A stretch of DNA of 64,000 nucleotides, from NCBI GenBank assembly GCA_964459385.1, contig CAYWLG010000001.1, positions 1 to 64,000 of the forward strand. The letters are read 5' to 3'. Numbering within the stretch: position 1 is the first letter of the stretch; every line of letters begins with the position of its first letter. The position numbers and the translations under genes were made by a program. The notes under the pieces were generated by a model. It made no database searches and had not been told where the DNA came from. It worked only from the letters and a program-made list of their open reading frames with translations. Below are positions 16,233-24,150 of the stretch, one piece after another. This stretch comes from UBA6107 sp964459385. Lineage in GTDB: Bacteria > Chloroflexota > Anaerolineae > Anaerolineales > Anaerolineaceae.

Positions 16233-17450
16233 ATGAAGAAGAAAGTTTTGATCTTGACCGCAGACGCCGGTTTTGGCCACCGCTCGGTTGCCAACGCGGT
16301 CGCTGCGGCGCTGGATGAGAAATACAGCGATGATCTGTTATATGAGATCATCAATCCGCTGGACGATAAACGCACCCCTACTTTTTTACACGATTCACAG
16401 AGCGATTACACCAAATGGGTGCGCAATGTGCCTGAGCTTTACAAGCTCGGCTATGAGGCCAGCGACTCACTGATCCCGACCGCGCTGCTCGAGAACTCAC
16501 TGGCTATTTTGCTGAATGACGTCATGCGCGACATCATCCGCGAATCGCAGCCGGACGTCATCTTAAGTACTTACCCGCTTTACCAAAGCGCCATTACCAC
16601 GCTGGGACGCAGCAAACGCTACCGCGTGCCGCTGTATACCGTGATCACCGATCTTTCCACCGTGCACCGCATGTGGTTCCACCGCAAGGCGGATGGCTGC
16701 CTGGTGCCGAACAGCCTGGTGGCAGATCTGGCGACCAGTTATGGGGTGAACCCTGAAAAGGTGAGCATCACCGGCATCCCGGTGCACCCGAACGTGGTGC
16801 GCGAAGCGCGCAGCAAGAACGAGATTCGCAGAGAACTCGGTTGGGAGCAAGATATCCCGACGGTGCTGGCGGTGGGCAGCAAGCGCGTGGAACGCCTGAT
16901 CGACACCCTTAACATCATCAACCACTTTGGCGGTCCGGTGCAGCTAGCCGTAGTTGCCGGCAAGGATGAACGTCTGCTGCAGGAGTTGGAGCATTTTGAG
17001 TGGCATATCCCGGCCCATGTGTATGATTTTGTGGAGAACATGCCCACATTGATGCACGCGGCCGATCTGATCATCTGCAAGGCAGGTGGCTTGATCGTAA
17101 CCGAATCGCTGGCCTGCGGACTGCCCATGATCTTGATCGATATCATTCCGGGGCAGGAAACCGGCAACGCAGAGTATGTGACGGCGTTGGGTGCTGCCGA
17201 CCTGGCTGAAACCCCGGTGGCGGTTCTGGAGAATTTAAGCCATTTGATCCTGCACGATCAAAAACTGCTCAAGCAGCGGGCTGAAAATGCTAAACGCATC
17301 GGGCAGCCACATTCGGCTTACAAAGTCGCTTCGATCTTATATGAAGCGGTCAAGGACTTGCCGCCGCATGCTGAAACGGCACCCAAGCGCACACACCGGC
17401 ATGTGACCCTCAACCCCAACGAAATCGAAACTCCTTCGTGGATGCCATGA
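16233..17450 (+). CDS. Diacylglycerol glycosyltransferase-like (MGDG synthase family)
   Basis: A 405-residue GT28-type glycosyltransferase related to UgtP/MGDG synthases and MurG. The N-terminal acceptor domain starts KKKVLILTADAGFGHRSVAN. The donor-binding C-terminal domain has ITGIPVHPNV and the family block ICKAGGLIVTESLACGLPMI with a following PGQETGNAEYV. Such enzymes transfer glucose or galactose to diacylglycerol at the cytoplasmic membrane face, producing glycolipid. The exact sugar and acceptor are not readable from sequence. It overlaps the next gene by an ATGA junction. Confidence 0.87.
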   Translation: MKKKVLILTADAGFGHRSVANAVAAALDEKYSDDLLYEIINPLDDKRTPTFLHDSQSDYTKWVRNVPELYKLGYEASDSLIPTALLENSLAILLNDVMRDIIRESQPDVILSTYPLYQSAITTLGRSKRYRVPLYTVITDLSTVHRMWFHRKADGCLVPNSLVADLATSYGVNPEKVSITGIPVHPNVVREARSKNEIRRELGWEQDIPTVLAVGSKRVERLIDTLNIINHFGGPVQLAVVAGKDERLLQELEHFEWHIPAHVYDFVENMPTLMHAADLIICKAGGLIVTESLACGLPMILIDIIPGQETGNAEYVTALGAADLAETPVAVLENLSHLILHDQKLLKQRAENAKRIGQPHSAYKVASILYEAVKDLPPHAETAPKRTHRHVTLNPNEIETPSWMP

Positions 17451-18124
17451 TCTGCGTATTGATCTCTGCCAATTCTGAATGGCGGGCAGCGCTTGACCTG
17501 TTGCAGCCTGATGAGGTCAAGCAAAGCCTTGTGGGGGATTTCTTCTTTCATAAATTGGTGGACAGGCAACTGTTGTTCTTTCACGGTGGCTGGGGCAAAA
17601 TTTCGGCGGCCACAACGACCCAATATGTGATCGATCACTGGCGGCCTGAACTGCTCATTAACCTGGGCACCTGTGGCGGGCTGGCCGGGCAGATCCAGGT
17701 GAATGAAACGGTGCTTGCCAATGAGACGATTTACTATGATGTGATCGAACGCATGGGCGATGCTCAGGCAGCCATCGATTTTTATTCCACCCAACTGGAT
17801 CTTTCTTTTCTCAAGCAGCCTTACCCCATGCCTGTGCATGTGGGCAGACTGGCCTGCGCCGACCAGGATATTGACCCGGCAATGGTGAAAACCCTGATCG
17901 AGCAATACAAAGTAGTCGCCGCTGATTGGGAATCGGGCGCCATCGCCTGGGTGGCCAAACGCAATCAAGCGCGCTGTCTGATCTTGCGCGGCGTCAGCGA
18001 CATCGTCAGCCCGGTGGGCGGCGAAATCTACAATGACGAAGCAGCTGAGTTCCATGTGCGGGCCGGCAAGGTGATGCAGGGGCTGATCGCATCACTGCCT
18101 GATTGGCTGAAACTGATCGAATAA
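17447..18124 (+). CDS. MTA/SAH nucleosidase-like purine nucleoside phosphorylase family protein
   Basis: A 225-residue protein of the PNP/UDP phosphorylase superfamily. The Glu of the ribose-binding site is in DWESGAIAWVAKR and the catalytic Asp in LRGVSDIVSPVG, matching the order in 5'-methylthioadenosine/S-adenosylhomocysteine nucleosidases. The N-terminal part (ICVLISANSEWRAALDLL) is atypical. I chose ATG 17447 because it overlaps the preceding stop codon as ATGA, although GTG 17438 is possible. Base specificity is uncertain. Confidence 0.8.
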   Translation: MICVLISANSEWRAALDLLQPDEVKQSLVGDFFFHKLVDRQLLFFHGGWGKISAATTTQYVIDHWRPELLINLGTCGGLAGQIQVNETVLANETIYYDVIERMGDAQAAIDFYSTQLDLSFLKQPYPMPVHVGRLACADQDIDPAMVKTLIEQYKVVAADWESGAIAWVAKRNQARCLILRGVSDIVSPVGGEIYNDEAAEFHVRAGKVMQGLIASLPDWLKLIE

Positions 18125-18128
18125 AACG

Positions 18129-18157
18129 AAAGAGCGAACGCCCGTTCGCTCTTTTTA
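18129..18157 (+). terminator. Terminator of the pncC-glycosyltransferase-nucleosidase operon
   Basis: AAAGAGCGAACG (18129-18140) pairs with CGTTCGCTCTTT (18143-18154) and runs into Ts. The symmetry lets it also end the minus-strand antitoxin gene. Confidence 0.88.
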
Positions 18158-18168
18158 CAAAGACATTG

Positions 18169-18447
18169 CTAAACCAACTCAACTTTTAGTTTCTTCCCTA
18201 AAGAGCCCGCGGCTTTTTCAAGTGTCTTTAAAGTCACGTCGGCGTGTGGATCAAGCAGGCGATCCAAGGAGGACCGACTGGTTTGCATTTTGAGAGCCAT
18301 GGATGACTTACTCAATCCCTGTGATTCCATTAATTGTTGGATTTCCCAGGCTAAAATGCGTTTTGTTGCTGAGATTTCGACTTCTTCGAAGATCCCTTCT
18401 TCTTGAAGAAAATCATCAAAATTGCTACCAATATTTGAATTTTTCAT
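18169..18447 (-). CDS. higA: HigA-like antitoxin (XRE-type helix-turn-helix)
   Basis: A 92-residue protein with a helix-turn-helix at about residues 35-75 (MESQGLSKSSMALKMQTSRS followed by SLDRLLDP) and an N-terminal arm that could wrap the toxin. It lies 29 bases downstream of a HigB-like toxin gene. The toxin-first order is that of HigBA modules. The start 18447 is chosen because GGAGACC lies just upstream; the in-frame ATG at 18489 would overlap the toxin. Likely autorepressor through the palindrome at 18824-18853. Confidence 0.85.
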   Translation of the reverse strand: MKNSNIGSNFDDFLQEEGIFEEVEISATKRILAWEIQQLMESQGLSKSSMALKMQTSRSSLDRLLDPHADVTLKTLEKAAGSLGKKLKVELV

Positions 18448-18476
18448 TTTCTGGTCTCCTCGGTTATCGCTTGAAA

Positions 18477-18821
18477 CTAATTTCTGCACTCTCTGTTTCT
18501 TTTTCTTGCCAGCTTTAGTTCGTCTGCCGGAATTTTTTGTGTTTTCTTTATAAAGGCATGAAGCAAAAGGATTTTGTCTTCGATGACGGTAAACAGGACG
18601 CGAGCAATTCCTTTGCTAATAGTGATCCTTATTTCCCATAGGTCTGGGTCAATTTTTTCGATCAGCGGATAACCCAAAGGCCAACTGAACTGTACGGTCA
18701 TAATGTCAATTCCGATGGTTCTCTTATCACTTTCGGATTGCTCTTTAAACCATTCCCGTACAGGTTCTCGCCCGGACTCAGTTGCGAAGAAGAACACGGT
18801 AAGTTTGGGCTGTTCGGACAT
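18477..18821 (-). CDS. higB: HigB-like toxin (RelE/ParE superfamily, phage Gp49-like)
   Basis: A 114-residue protein with the Gp49/HigB pattern: FATESGREPVREWFKEQ at the N-terminus, then GYPLIEKIDPDLWEIRI, then RVLFTVIEDKILLLHAFIKK with the basic C-terminal helix KLARKRNREC. Such toxins are ribosome-dependent mRNA interferases neutralised by HigA. I take the ATG at 18821 because the predicted transcript begins there; an in-frame ATG at 18827 adds two residues but abuts the -10 element. No ribosome binding site is present for either. Confidence 0.87.
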   Translation of the reverse strand: MSEQPKLTVFFFATESGREPVREWFKEQSESDKRTIGIDIMTVQFSWPLGYPLIEKIDPDLWEIRITISKGIARVLFTVIEDKILLLHAFIKKTQKIPADELKLARKRNRECRN

Positions 18822-18823
18822 AA

Positions 18824-18856
18824 ACATACTGTACCATATATGGTACAGTATGTCAA
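18824..18856 (-). promoter_or_regulatory. higBA promoter and palindromic operator
   Basis: A perfect 30-base palindrome (18824-18853, half-site ACATACTGTACCATA) covers the region from the -35 to the start codon. On the minus strand TTGACA (18851-18856) and TACAGT (18828-18833) are 17 bases apart, so transcription should start around 18821, the A of the second ATG. This gives a leaderless mRNA and an operator exactly over the promoter, the expected target of HigA. Confidence 0.8.
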
Positions 18857-18873
18857 GCGTTCACCTTAAAAAG

Positions 18874-18900
18874 CAAAAGAGCACTTCCGGTGCTCTTTTG
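18874..18900 (-). terminator. Terminator of metG
   Basis: CAAAAGAGCAC (18874-18884) pairs with GTGCTCTTTTG (18890-18900). On the minus strand the metG transcript ends in its T-rich arm, upstream of the higBA promoter. Confidence 0.8.
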
Positions 18901-18916
18901 AGTAACTTAATTGAGC

Positions 18917-20728
18917 TTATTCGGGTTTGACGCCCAGTTTGGAGCGCTCTTCTTCAACGATCTTGACGTCGAGTTTCTTGAAAAGCGGCGCGGGCGGGTT
19001 GAAGGCGGCACCGGCTTTGAGGCTGCCAGCTTCCCATTTGCCACTGGCTGGGGTGGCGTCGTAGCGCAGCACCCGGTGTTCGCCCAGATCATCGCTGACG
19101 GTTTGATCGACCGGACTGCCGAAGAGCGGCTTTTCGTAGCCCAGAATGGCGTGCAGGCGCTCGCTGGTGAAGGGCAGGAAGGGCGCGAACATGATCTTGA
19201 GCATGTCGATGGCCTGGATGGCGGTGTAGATGGCGCGGCCGGCAGCGGCTTTATCGGTCTTGACGGCCTGCCAGGGAGCGGTTTGGTCGAGGTATTTGTT
19301 GACCTCAGTGGCCAGGCGCATGGCTTCGCTCAAAGCGGCACGCAGGTGCACGGCTTCGACCTCGGTGCCGACGGTCTGAAAGCCTGCGTTGACCTGATCG
19401 AGCAGTTCTTTATCGAGGGAGGTGAGCTCGCCGGGTTCGGGAATATGGCCTTCCCAGTGTTTGTGGGCAAAAGAAAGCACGCGGTTGGCCAGGTTGCCCC
19501 AGGTGGCGACCAGCTCATCGTTATTGTGATGGTAAAAGTCGTCCCAATCCCAGTCGGCGTCTTTGCTTTCGGGCATGTTGACGGTGAGGTAATAGCGCAG
19601 CGCGTCTGGGTCATATCGGGTGAGAAAGTCACTGGCCCAGACGGCCCAATGGCGGCTGCCGCTGATCTTCTGCCCTTCGAGATTCATGAACTCGTTGGCG
19701 GGCACGTCGTAAGGCAGGGTCAGGGTCTGCGGGGAGGCAGTGCCGCGCAATTCATCGAAGGTGGTGCCCACACCGAGCAGTTCAGCCGGCCAGATGACGG
19801 CATGGAAGGGGATATTGTCTTTGCCGATAAAATTGTAGATCTTCGAATCGGGGTTCTGCCAGAAGGAGCGCCACTCGTCGGGTTGGCCGTCCAACTGGCT
19901 TTCTTCGATGGCGGCCGAAAGGTAACCGATGACCGCTTCGAACCAGACGTAGAGGCATTTGCTTTCCCATTCTTTGCCCTCGGCCCTGACCTCGGTGGGC
20001 AGGGGAATGCCCCAATCGAGATCACGGGTGATGGCGCGTCCGTGCAGGCCTTCGCTTTCGATCTGACCCAGCGATTGGCGCAGCACATTGGGACGCCAGT
20101 AGCTTTCACGCACCTGGAGATATTCGCTCACCAGCTTTTGCAGGCGGCCCAGGTCGATGAAATAGTGCTCGGTCGATTTGAGTTCGGGCGTGGAGCCATC
20201 GATCTTGGAGCGCGGGTTGAGCAGCAGGGCCGGGTCGAGCAGGTTGCCGCATTTATCGCACTGGTCGCTGCGGGCATTCTCATATCCGCAGATGTAGCAG
20301 GTGCCTTCCACGTAGCGATCGGGCAGAAATTTGCCCTGGCTGGGAGCGTACCACTGCATCTGGCTTTCTTTATAGAGGAAACCGTTCTTTTTCAGCGCCA
20401 TGAACATCTGCTGTGAAACCTGCCAGTGATTGCTGGTGTGGGTGCTGGTGAACAGGTCGTAGGTGATGCCCAGGTCTTTGAACAGGTCAATAAAACCGTT
20501 ATGGAAGCGCTGGTAAACCTCGAGAGGGGTCGTTTTCTCGGCATCGGCGCGCACGGTGATGGGGGTGCCGTGAGAATCGGACCCCGAAACCATCATCACT
20601 TGCCGGCCCTTCAAACGCTGGTAACGGGCAAAGATATCACCGGGCAGATGCGAACCGGTGAGATTGCCCACATGGATCTCGGCGTTGGCATAAGGCCAGG
20701 CGACGCAAACGAGGACATTTTCGGTCAT
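18917..20728 (-). CDS. metG: Methionine-tRNA ligase
   Basis: A 603-residue class I synthetase. The HIGH-type site reads HVGN in AWPYANAEIHVGNLTGSHLP. A zinc-knuckle insertion with CYICGYENARSDQCDKCG holds four Cys near residues 140-160. The KMSKS-type loop reads KISGSRHWAV (about 352), with Gly in place of the usual second Lys. The helical anticodon-binding domain follows (about 400-530). There is no C-terminal EMAP dimerisation domain. GAGAGG precedes the ATG. The KISGS form is seen in the archaeal-like MetRS subgroup. Confidence 0.94.
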   Translation of the reverse strand: MTENVLVCVAWPYANAEIHVGNLTGSHLPGDIFARYQRLKGRQVMMVSGSDSHGTPITVRADAEKTTPLEVYQRFHNGFIDLFKDLGITYDLFTSTHTSNHWQVSQQMFMALKKNGFLYKESQMQWYAPSQGKFLPDRYVEGTCYICGYENARSDQCDKCGNLLDPALLLNPRSKIDGSTPELKSTEHYFIDLGRLQKLVSEYLQVRESYWRPNVLRQSLGQIESEGLHGRAITRDLDWGIPLPTEVRAEGKEWESKCLYVWFEAVIGYLSAAIEESQLDGQPDEWRSFWQNPDSKIYNFIGKDNIPFHAVIWPAELLGVGTTFDELRGTASPQTLTLPYDVPANEFMNLEGQKISGSRHWAVWASDFLTRYDPDALRYYLTVNMPESKDADWDWDDFYHHNNDELVATWGNLANRVLSFAHKHWEGHIPEPGELTSLDKELLDQVNAGFQTVGTEVEAVHLRAALSEAMRLATEVNKYLDQTAPWQAVKTDKAAAGRAIYTAIQAIDMLKIMFAPFLPFTSERLHAILGYEKPLFGSPVDQTVSDDLGEHRVLRYDATPASGKWEAGSLKAGAAFNPPAPLFKKLDVKIVEEERSKLGVKPE

Positions 20729-20752
20729 GGAACACCTCTCAATCGGATTAAT

Positions 20753-20789
20753 GCGTTCATTTTAACACGTTCTCGCTTTGCATGAACGC
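20753..20789. repeat. Inverted repeat upstream of metG
   Basis: GCGTTCAT (20753-20760) and ATGAACGC (20782-20789) are perfect inverted repeats 21 bases apart, in the likely promoter region of metG. They may be a regulator site or part of the 5' leader fold. No T-box consensus was found here. Confidence 0.4.
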
Positions 20790-20901
20790 GTCTAAGCACC
20801 CTATATTATCACTAAAAGGCAGAAACCTCTGCCAGAAAACTCGCTTTTGCCGCCGGACCGATTTTGTGTTAAAATCAGGCTCACCGAAAAGGAGTACTTA
20901 T

Positions 20902-20972
20902 TGGGGCATGGTGCAATGGCAGCACACCAGACTTTGAATCTGTGAATCTTGGTTCGAATCCAGGTGCCCCAG
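20902..20972 (+). tRNA. trnQ: tRNA-Gln (anticodon TTG)
   Basis: The acceptor stem TGGGGCA (20902-20908) pairs perfectly with TGCCCCA (20965-20971). The D-arm contains GGTGCAATGGCAGCAC. The anticodon loop CTTTGAA holds TTG at 20934-20936. The T-loop is GGTTCGAATCC. The discriminator is G20972, followed by CC. This is a 71-base, D-arm-short tRNA as usual for bacterial tRNA-Gln. Confidence 0.95.
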
Positions 20973-20995
20973 CCTGATGTTTTCCCAAATGTCTT

Positions 20996-21101
20996 CTGAC
21001 CCCGATCTTGAATCACCGGCTTGGAACGCAAGCCAAGAATATGACGAGCGGCAACCCCTTGACGGGTGTGAAGCTCGCCTTTTCATATTAAGCGGGGTCA
21101 G
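20996..21101 (+). ncRNA. Candidate structured RNA before glmU (three-way junction)
   Basis: Between tRNA-Gln and glmU the 106 bases can fold into nested helices. P1 is CTGACCCCG (20996-21004) with CGGGGTCAG (21093-21101). P2 is GGCTTG with CAAGCC (21018-21034). P3 is AATATGA with TCATATT (21038-21044/21083-21089). P4 is CGAGC with GCTCG (21045-21049/21073-21077), capped by ACCC/GGGT. All are perfect pairings. The 3' end of P1 is 21 bases before the glmU start. No known riboswitch class could be matched by eye. It may be an mRNA leader of glmU or a tRNA-linked small RNA. Confidence 0.5.
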
Positions 21102-21122
21102 TTACAAGAGCAGGAGTATCTT

Positions 21123-22481
21123 ATGAAAATTGCCTCCATCATTCTGGCTGCGGGTCAAAGCAAGCGCATGGTCTCTGACCTGCCCAAGGTACTGCATAAA
21201 CTGAACGGAAAGCCGTTGATCGAATATGCTCTGGCTGCGGCTGCCCAGGCAGCAAGCCAAAAACCAATCATCGTCATTGGCAACGCGGCCGAACTGGTGC
21301 GAGAGCAGGTGGGCGAGCGGGCCAATTTTGCCGTGCAGGCCGAGCGCATGGGTACGGCTCATGCAGTCTTAATGGCTGAGGGGCAGGTCGCGACCGAAAC
21401 GGAGTTGGTGCTGGTGACCAGCGCGGATATACCCTTACTGACAGGGGCAACCCTGCAGGCAGTGGTGGCCGCTCAGGCCGGGAACCCCGGCCCAATGACG
21501 CTGCTGACCGTGCACTCGGGCAACCCGCGCGGCTTCGGGCGCATTTTGCGCACGGCAGACGGGTCGGTGCAGGCCATCGTGGAAGAGGCGCAGGCTAGCC
21601 CGGAACAGCTCAAGATCGACGAGCTCAATGTGGGCGTTTACTGCTTCAATAATCAGTGGCTGTGGCAGGCTCTCAAACAGATCAAGCTCTCGCCGAAGGG
21701 CGAGTATTACCTGACCGATGTGGTCGAGGTGGCCGTCAAGGCCGGAGAAAAGGTGCAGGCGCTGGTGATGGACGACGAAGACGAGGCACTGGGGGTGAAC
21801 AACCGTGTGCATCTGGCCGAGGCCGAGCGCATCGTGCGGCGCCGCCTCAACGAAGCCTACATGCTGGCCGGTGTGACCATGCTGGACCCGAATCTGGTGT
21901 ATATTGAAGAGGGGGTGGTGATCGGCAAAGATACCACCCTGCTGCCCAACACCTATCTGCGCGGCAAAACGGTGGTCGGCGAAGGCTGTGTGATCGGCCC
22001 CAACACCATCGTGGACGATACGCAGATTGGCAACCGCTGCGACATCAAGGCCTCGCTGCTTGAAGGCGCCATCGTGGAAGACGATGTGGACATGACCACC
22101 TTCTGCCATCTGCGCAAGGGCGCACATCTTGGCCCCGGTGTGCACATGGGCAACTTTGGCGAGGTAAAAGATTCATACCTGGCTGCTGGCGTGAAGATGG
22201 GGCATTTCTCTTACATCGGCAATGCCACCATCGGCGAAAACGTGAACATCGGTGCAGGCACCATCACCTGCAATTTTGACGGGGTGCACAAACACCCCAC
22301 CGTGATCGGAGCCGAAACCTTCATTGGCAGCGACACCATGTTGGTGGCTCCGCTGAACATCGGCAAGGGCGCCAAAACCGGTGCCGGTGCTGTGGTAACC
22401 CATGATGTGGCCGACGGTGAAGTGGTGGTGGGTGTGCCCGCCCGGCCGCTAAAAAAGAAAGAAAAAGGAAGTAGTGGATAA
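21123..22481 (+). CDS. glmU: Bifunctional UDP-GlcNAc pyrophosphorylase / glucosamine-1-phosphate acetyltransferase
   Basis: A 452-residue, two-domain enzyme making UDP-N-acetylglucosamine for peptidoglycan. The N-terminal uridylyltransferase has LAAGQSKRMVSDLPKVLHKL (residues 8-27), with GxG-x-(T/S)RM altered to GQSKRM. The C-terminal half (about 250-440) is a left-handed beta helix of hexapeptide repeats with GAGTITCNFDGVHKHPTVIG and a final KGAKTGAGAVVTHDV. CAGGAG lies before the ATG. Its last bases overlap the GTG start of the next gene. Confidence 0.95.
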   Translation: MKIASIILAAGQSKRMVSDLPKVLHKLNGKPLIEYALAAAAQAASQKPIIVIGNAAELVREQVGERANFAVQAERMGTAHAVLMAEGQVATETELVLVTSADIPLLTGATLQAVVAAQAGNPGPMTLLTVHSGNPRGFGRILRTADGSVQAIVEEAQASPEQLKIDELNVGVYCFNNQWLWQALKQIKLSPKGEYYLTDVVEVAVKAGEKVQALVMDDEDEALGVNNRVHLAEAERIVRRRLNEAYMLAGVTMLDPNLVYIEEGVVIGKDTTLLPNTYLRGKTVVGEGCVIGPNTIVDDTQIGNRCDIKASLLEGAIVEDDVDMTTFCHLRKGAHLGPGVHMGNFGEVKDSYLAAGVKMGHFSYIGNATIGENVNIGAGTITCNFDGVHKHPTVIGAETFIGSDTMLVAPLNIGKGAKTGAGAVVTHDVADGEVVVGVPARPLKKKEKGSSG

Positions 22482-23766
22482 TCTGCCCTGGTTTTTGCTG
22501 GCACTCTGGACTCTGTTGGATCTGTTTTTTACGGCGGTGCGCACTGCGCTGGTCAATGCGCGTATTCCCCGCCTGGTCACCCTGGATGGATATTCCCCGG
22601 CTCTCATCGAAAAGACGGTCAAGATCATCGAACGCCCGCATTTGCGTGTGACGTTTCGTGTTACGTTGGGGCTAACGCACTTCCTCATCGCTGGCACGAG
22701 CGCCTGGATCGCTTTTGCGCTGTGGGGAGAAGGGCTCAATCTGGCCGGGACACTCGGCATCTTCGTGGCGGTGCTGCTGCTCCTGCTGGTGCTGGAGTTC
22801 TGGGCCGACCGCCTGCCGCTGCGTGAACCGGAAAAGTGGTCCATTCGCCTGAGTGAAGTGGCGCGTGCTTTGGACGTGGTGATGACCCCGCTCTCGTGGC
22901 TGATGGCCGTCATTCAAGGCAGCGATGGCATCAGTCAGACGGCCTCGCATACCTTCATGACCGAAGACGAGTTGAAGTCGTGGGTGCAGACCGAGCAGCC
23001 GGAAGGCGGGCTCGAAGAAGACGAGCGCCGCATGATCTACTCCATCTTCCAGTTCGGCGACACGCTGTGCCGTGAGATCATGGTGCCGCGCATTGACGTG
23101 CATGCCCTTGAGGTGACCACCCCGCTGACCCAGGCCATCGACGAGATGATCCGCTCGGGCCATTCGCGCGTGCCGGTGTATGAAGAATCCATCGATAATG
23201 TGCTGGGCCTGCTCTATGCCAAAGACCTGCTCAAGACTCGCAGCAACGGCAGTGACGACCTGCGCAAGCTGCTGCGCCCGGCCTACTTCGTGCCCGAATC
23301 CAACAAGGTGGACGATCTGCTGGCCGAGATGCAGCGCCGCGGTGTGCATATGGCCGTGGTGGTGGATGAATACGGCGGCATGGCCGGCCTGGTGACGCTG
23401 GAAGACATCGTTGAAGAGATCGTGGGCGAGATCCGCGATGAGTACGATACCAGCGAAGAACCCGCCATCCATGAGGTAAGCGCGGACGAGTTCCATTTCA
23501 AGGGGCAGGTGTCGCTGGATGACGTCAATGAGGTGCTGAACGTGAACCTGGTCTCCGAAAACTCCGATTCGCTGGGCGGCTTCATTTACGGCCAATTGGG
23601 GCGGGTGCCGCTGGAAGGCGACCGGGTGCAGGTGGACGACTGGGTATTTAAAGTAGAAGAAGTGCGCAATCGCAGAATCATCAAGATTTGCGCTGAACGC
23701 AGCGGTAAACAGGAGCAGGAGGAAGCAAATGACACTGGAAGATTCTCAGCGGCAAAAGCTGATTGA
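22474..23766 (+). CDS. CNNM/CorC-type membrane protein with CBS domains
   Basis: A 430-residue protein: about three N-terminal membrane segments (DUF21/CNNM-like, residues 1-140), two CBS domains (about 195-320; REIMVPRIDVHALEV and AVVVDEYGGMAGLVTLEDIV) and a CorC/HlyC C-terminal domain (about 340-415; GFIYGQLGRVPLEGDRV). Such proteins are linked to magnesium or cobalt efflux; older annotation calls them hemolysin-like. It starts with GTG 22474 inside the end of glmU and overlaps the start of cdd by 38 bases, so translation is probably coupled. Confidence 0.9.
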   Translation: MDNLPWFLLALWTLLDLFFTAVRTALVNARIPRLVTLDGYSPALIEKTVKIIERPHLRVTFRVTLGLTHFLIAGTSAWIAFALWGEGLNLAGTLGIFVAVLLLLLVLEFWADRLPLREPEKWSIRLSEVARALDVVMTPLSWLMAVIQGSDGISQTASHTFMTEDELKSWVQTEQPEGGLEEDERRMIYSIFQFGDTLCREIMVPRIDVHALEVTTPLTQAIDEMIRSGHSRVPVYEESIDNVLGLLYAKDLLKTRSNGSDDLRKLLRPAYFVPESNKVDDLLAEMQRRGVHMAVVVDEYGGMAGLVTLEDIVEEIVGEIRDEYDTSEEPAIHEVSADEFHFKGQVSLDDVNEVLNVNLVSENSDSLGGFIYGQLGRVPLEGDRVQVDDWVFKVEEVRNRRIIKICAERSGKQEQEEANDTGRFSAAKAD

Positions 23767-24133
23767 GCTGGCCATTCAGGCCCGGCAGTGGTCTTATTCA
23801 CCCTATTCGCATTATGCGGTAGGGGCGGCCTTATTGACCGATAGCGGCAAGATCTACGATGGGGTGAACATCGAGAACTCGGCTTACCCCACCACCGTTT
23901 GCGCCGAGCGGGTGGCCATCTTTAAGGCGGTATCAGAAGGGGAACGGCACTTCGATACCATCGTGGTCGCCACCGAAAACGGCGGCAGCCCGTGCGGTTC
24001 GTGCCGGCAGGTGATGGCCGAATTCGGGGTGGACACGCAGGTGATCATCGTGGATTCAAAGGGCGCGGTGCACAAAGAATGCACGGTAGCTGACCTGCTG
24101 CCCGGCGCCTTTACGCCCCGAGACCTGACCTAG
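23729..24133 (+). CDS. cdd: Cytidine deaminase
   Basis: A 134-residue homotetrameric-type enzyme converting cytidine to uridine in pyrimidine salvage. The zinc and proton-shuttle motif is visible as TVCAERVAIFKA (Cys-Ala-Glu), with the second pair in SPCGSCRQVMAEFG (Cys-x2-Cys). The N-terminal SPYSHYAVGAALLTDSGKIY is typical. AGGAGG lies upstream within the preceding gene. Confidence 0.96.
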   Translation: MTLEDSQRQKLIELAIQARQWSYSPYSHYAVGAALLTDSGKIYDGVNIENSAYPTTVCAERVAIFKAVSEGERHFDTIVVATENGGSPCGSCRQVMAEFGVDTQVIIVDSKGAVHKECTVADLLPGAFTPRDLT

Positions 24134-24150
24134 TTTCTTTTTGGTGGCAC

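Noticed and set aside
20801..21031. Minus-strand ORF of 76 aa containing WGTWIRTKI
   Set aside because: It is the antisense reading of tRNA-Gln, a well-known spurious ORF type; no ribosome binding site fits.
20996..21101. Hammerhead ribozyme or SAM (S-box) riboswitch
   Set aside because: The three-way junction lacks the hammerhead CTGATGA/GAAA core, and only the GGCAACC...GGTG arm resembles an S-box, without its K-turn and P4.
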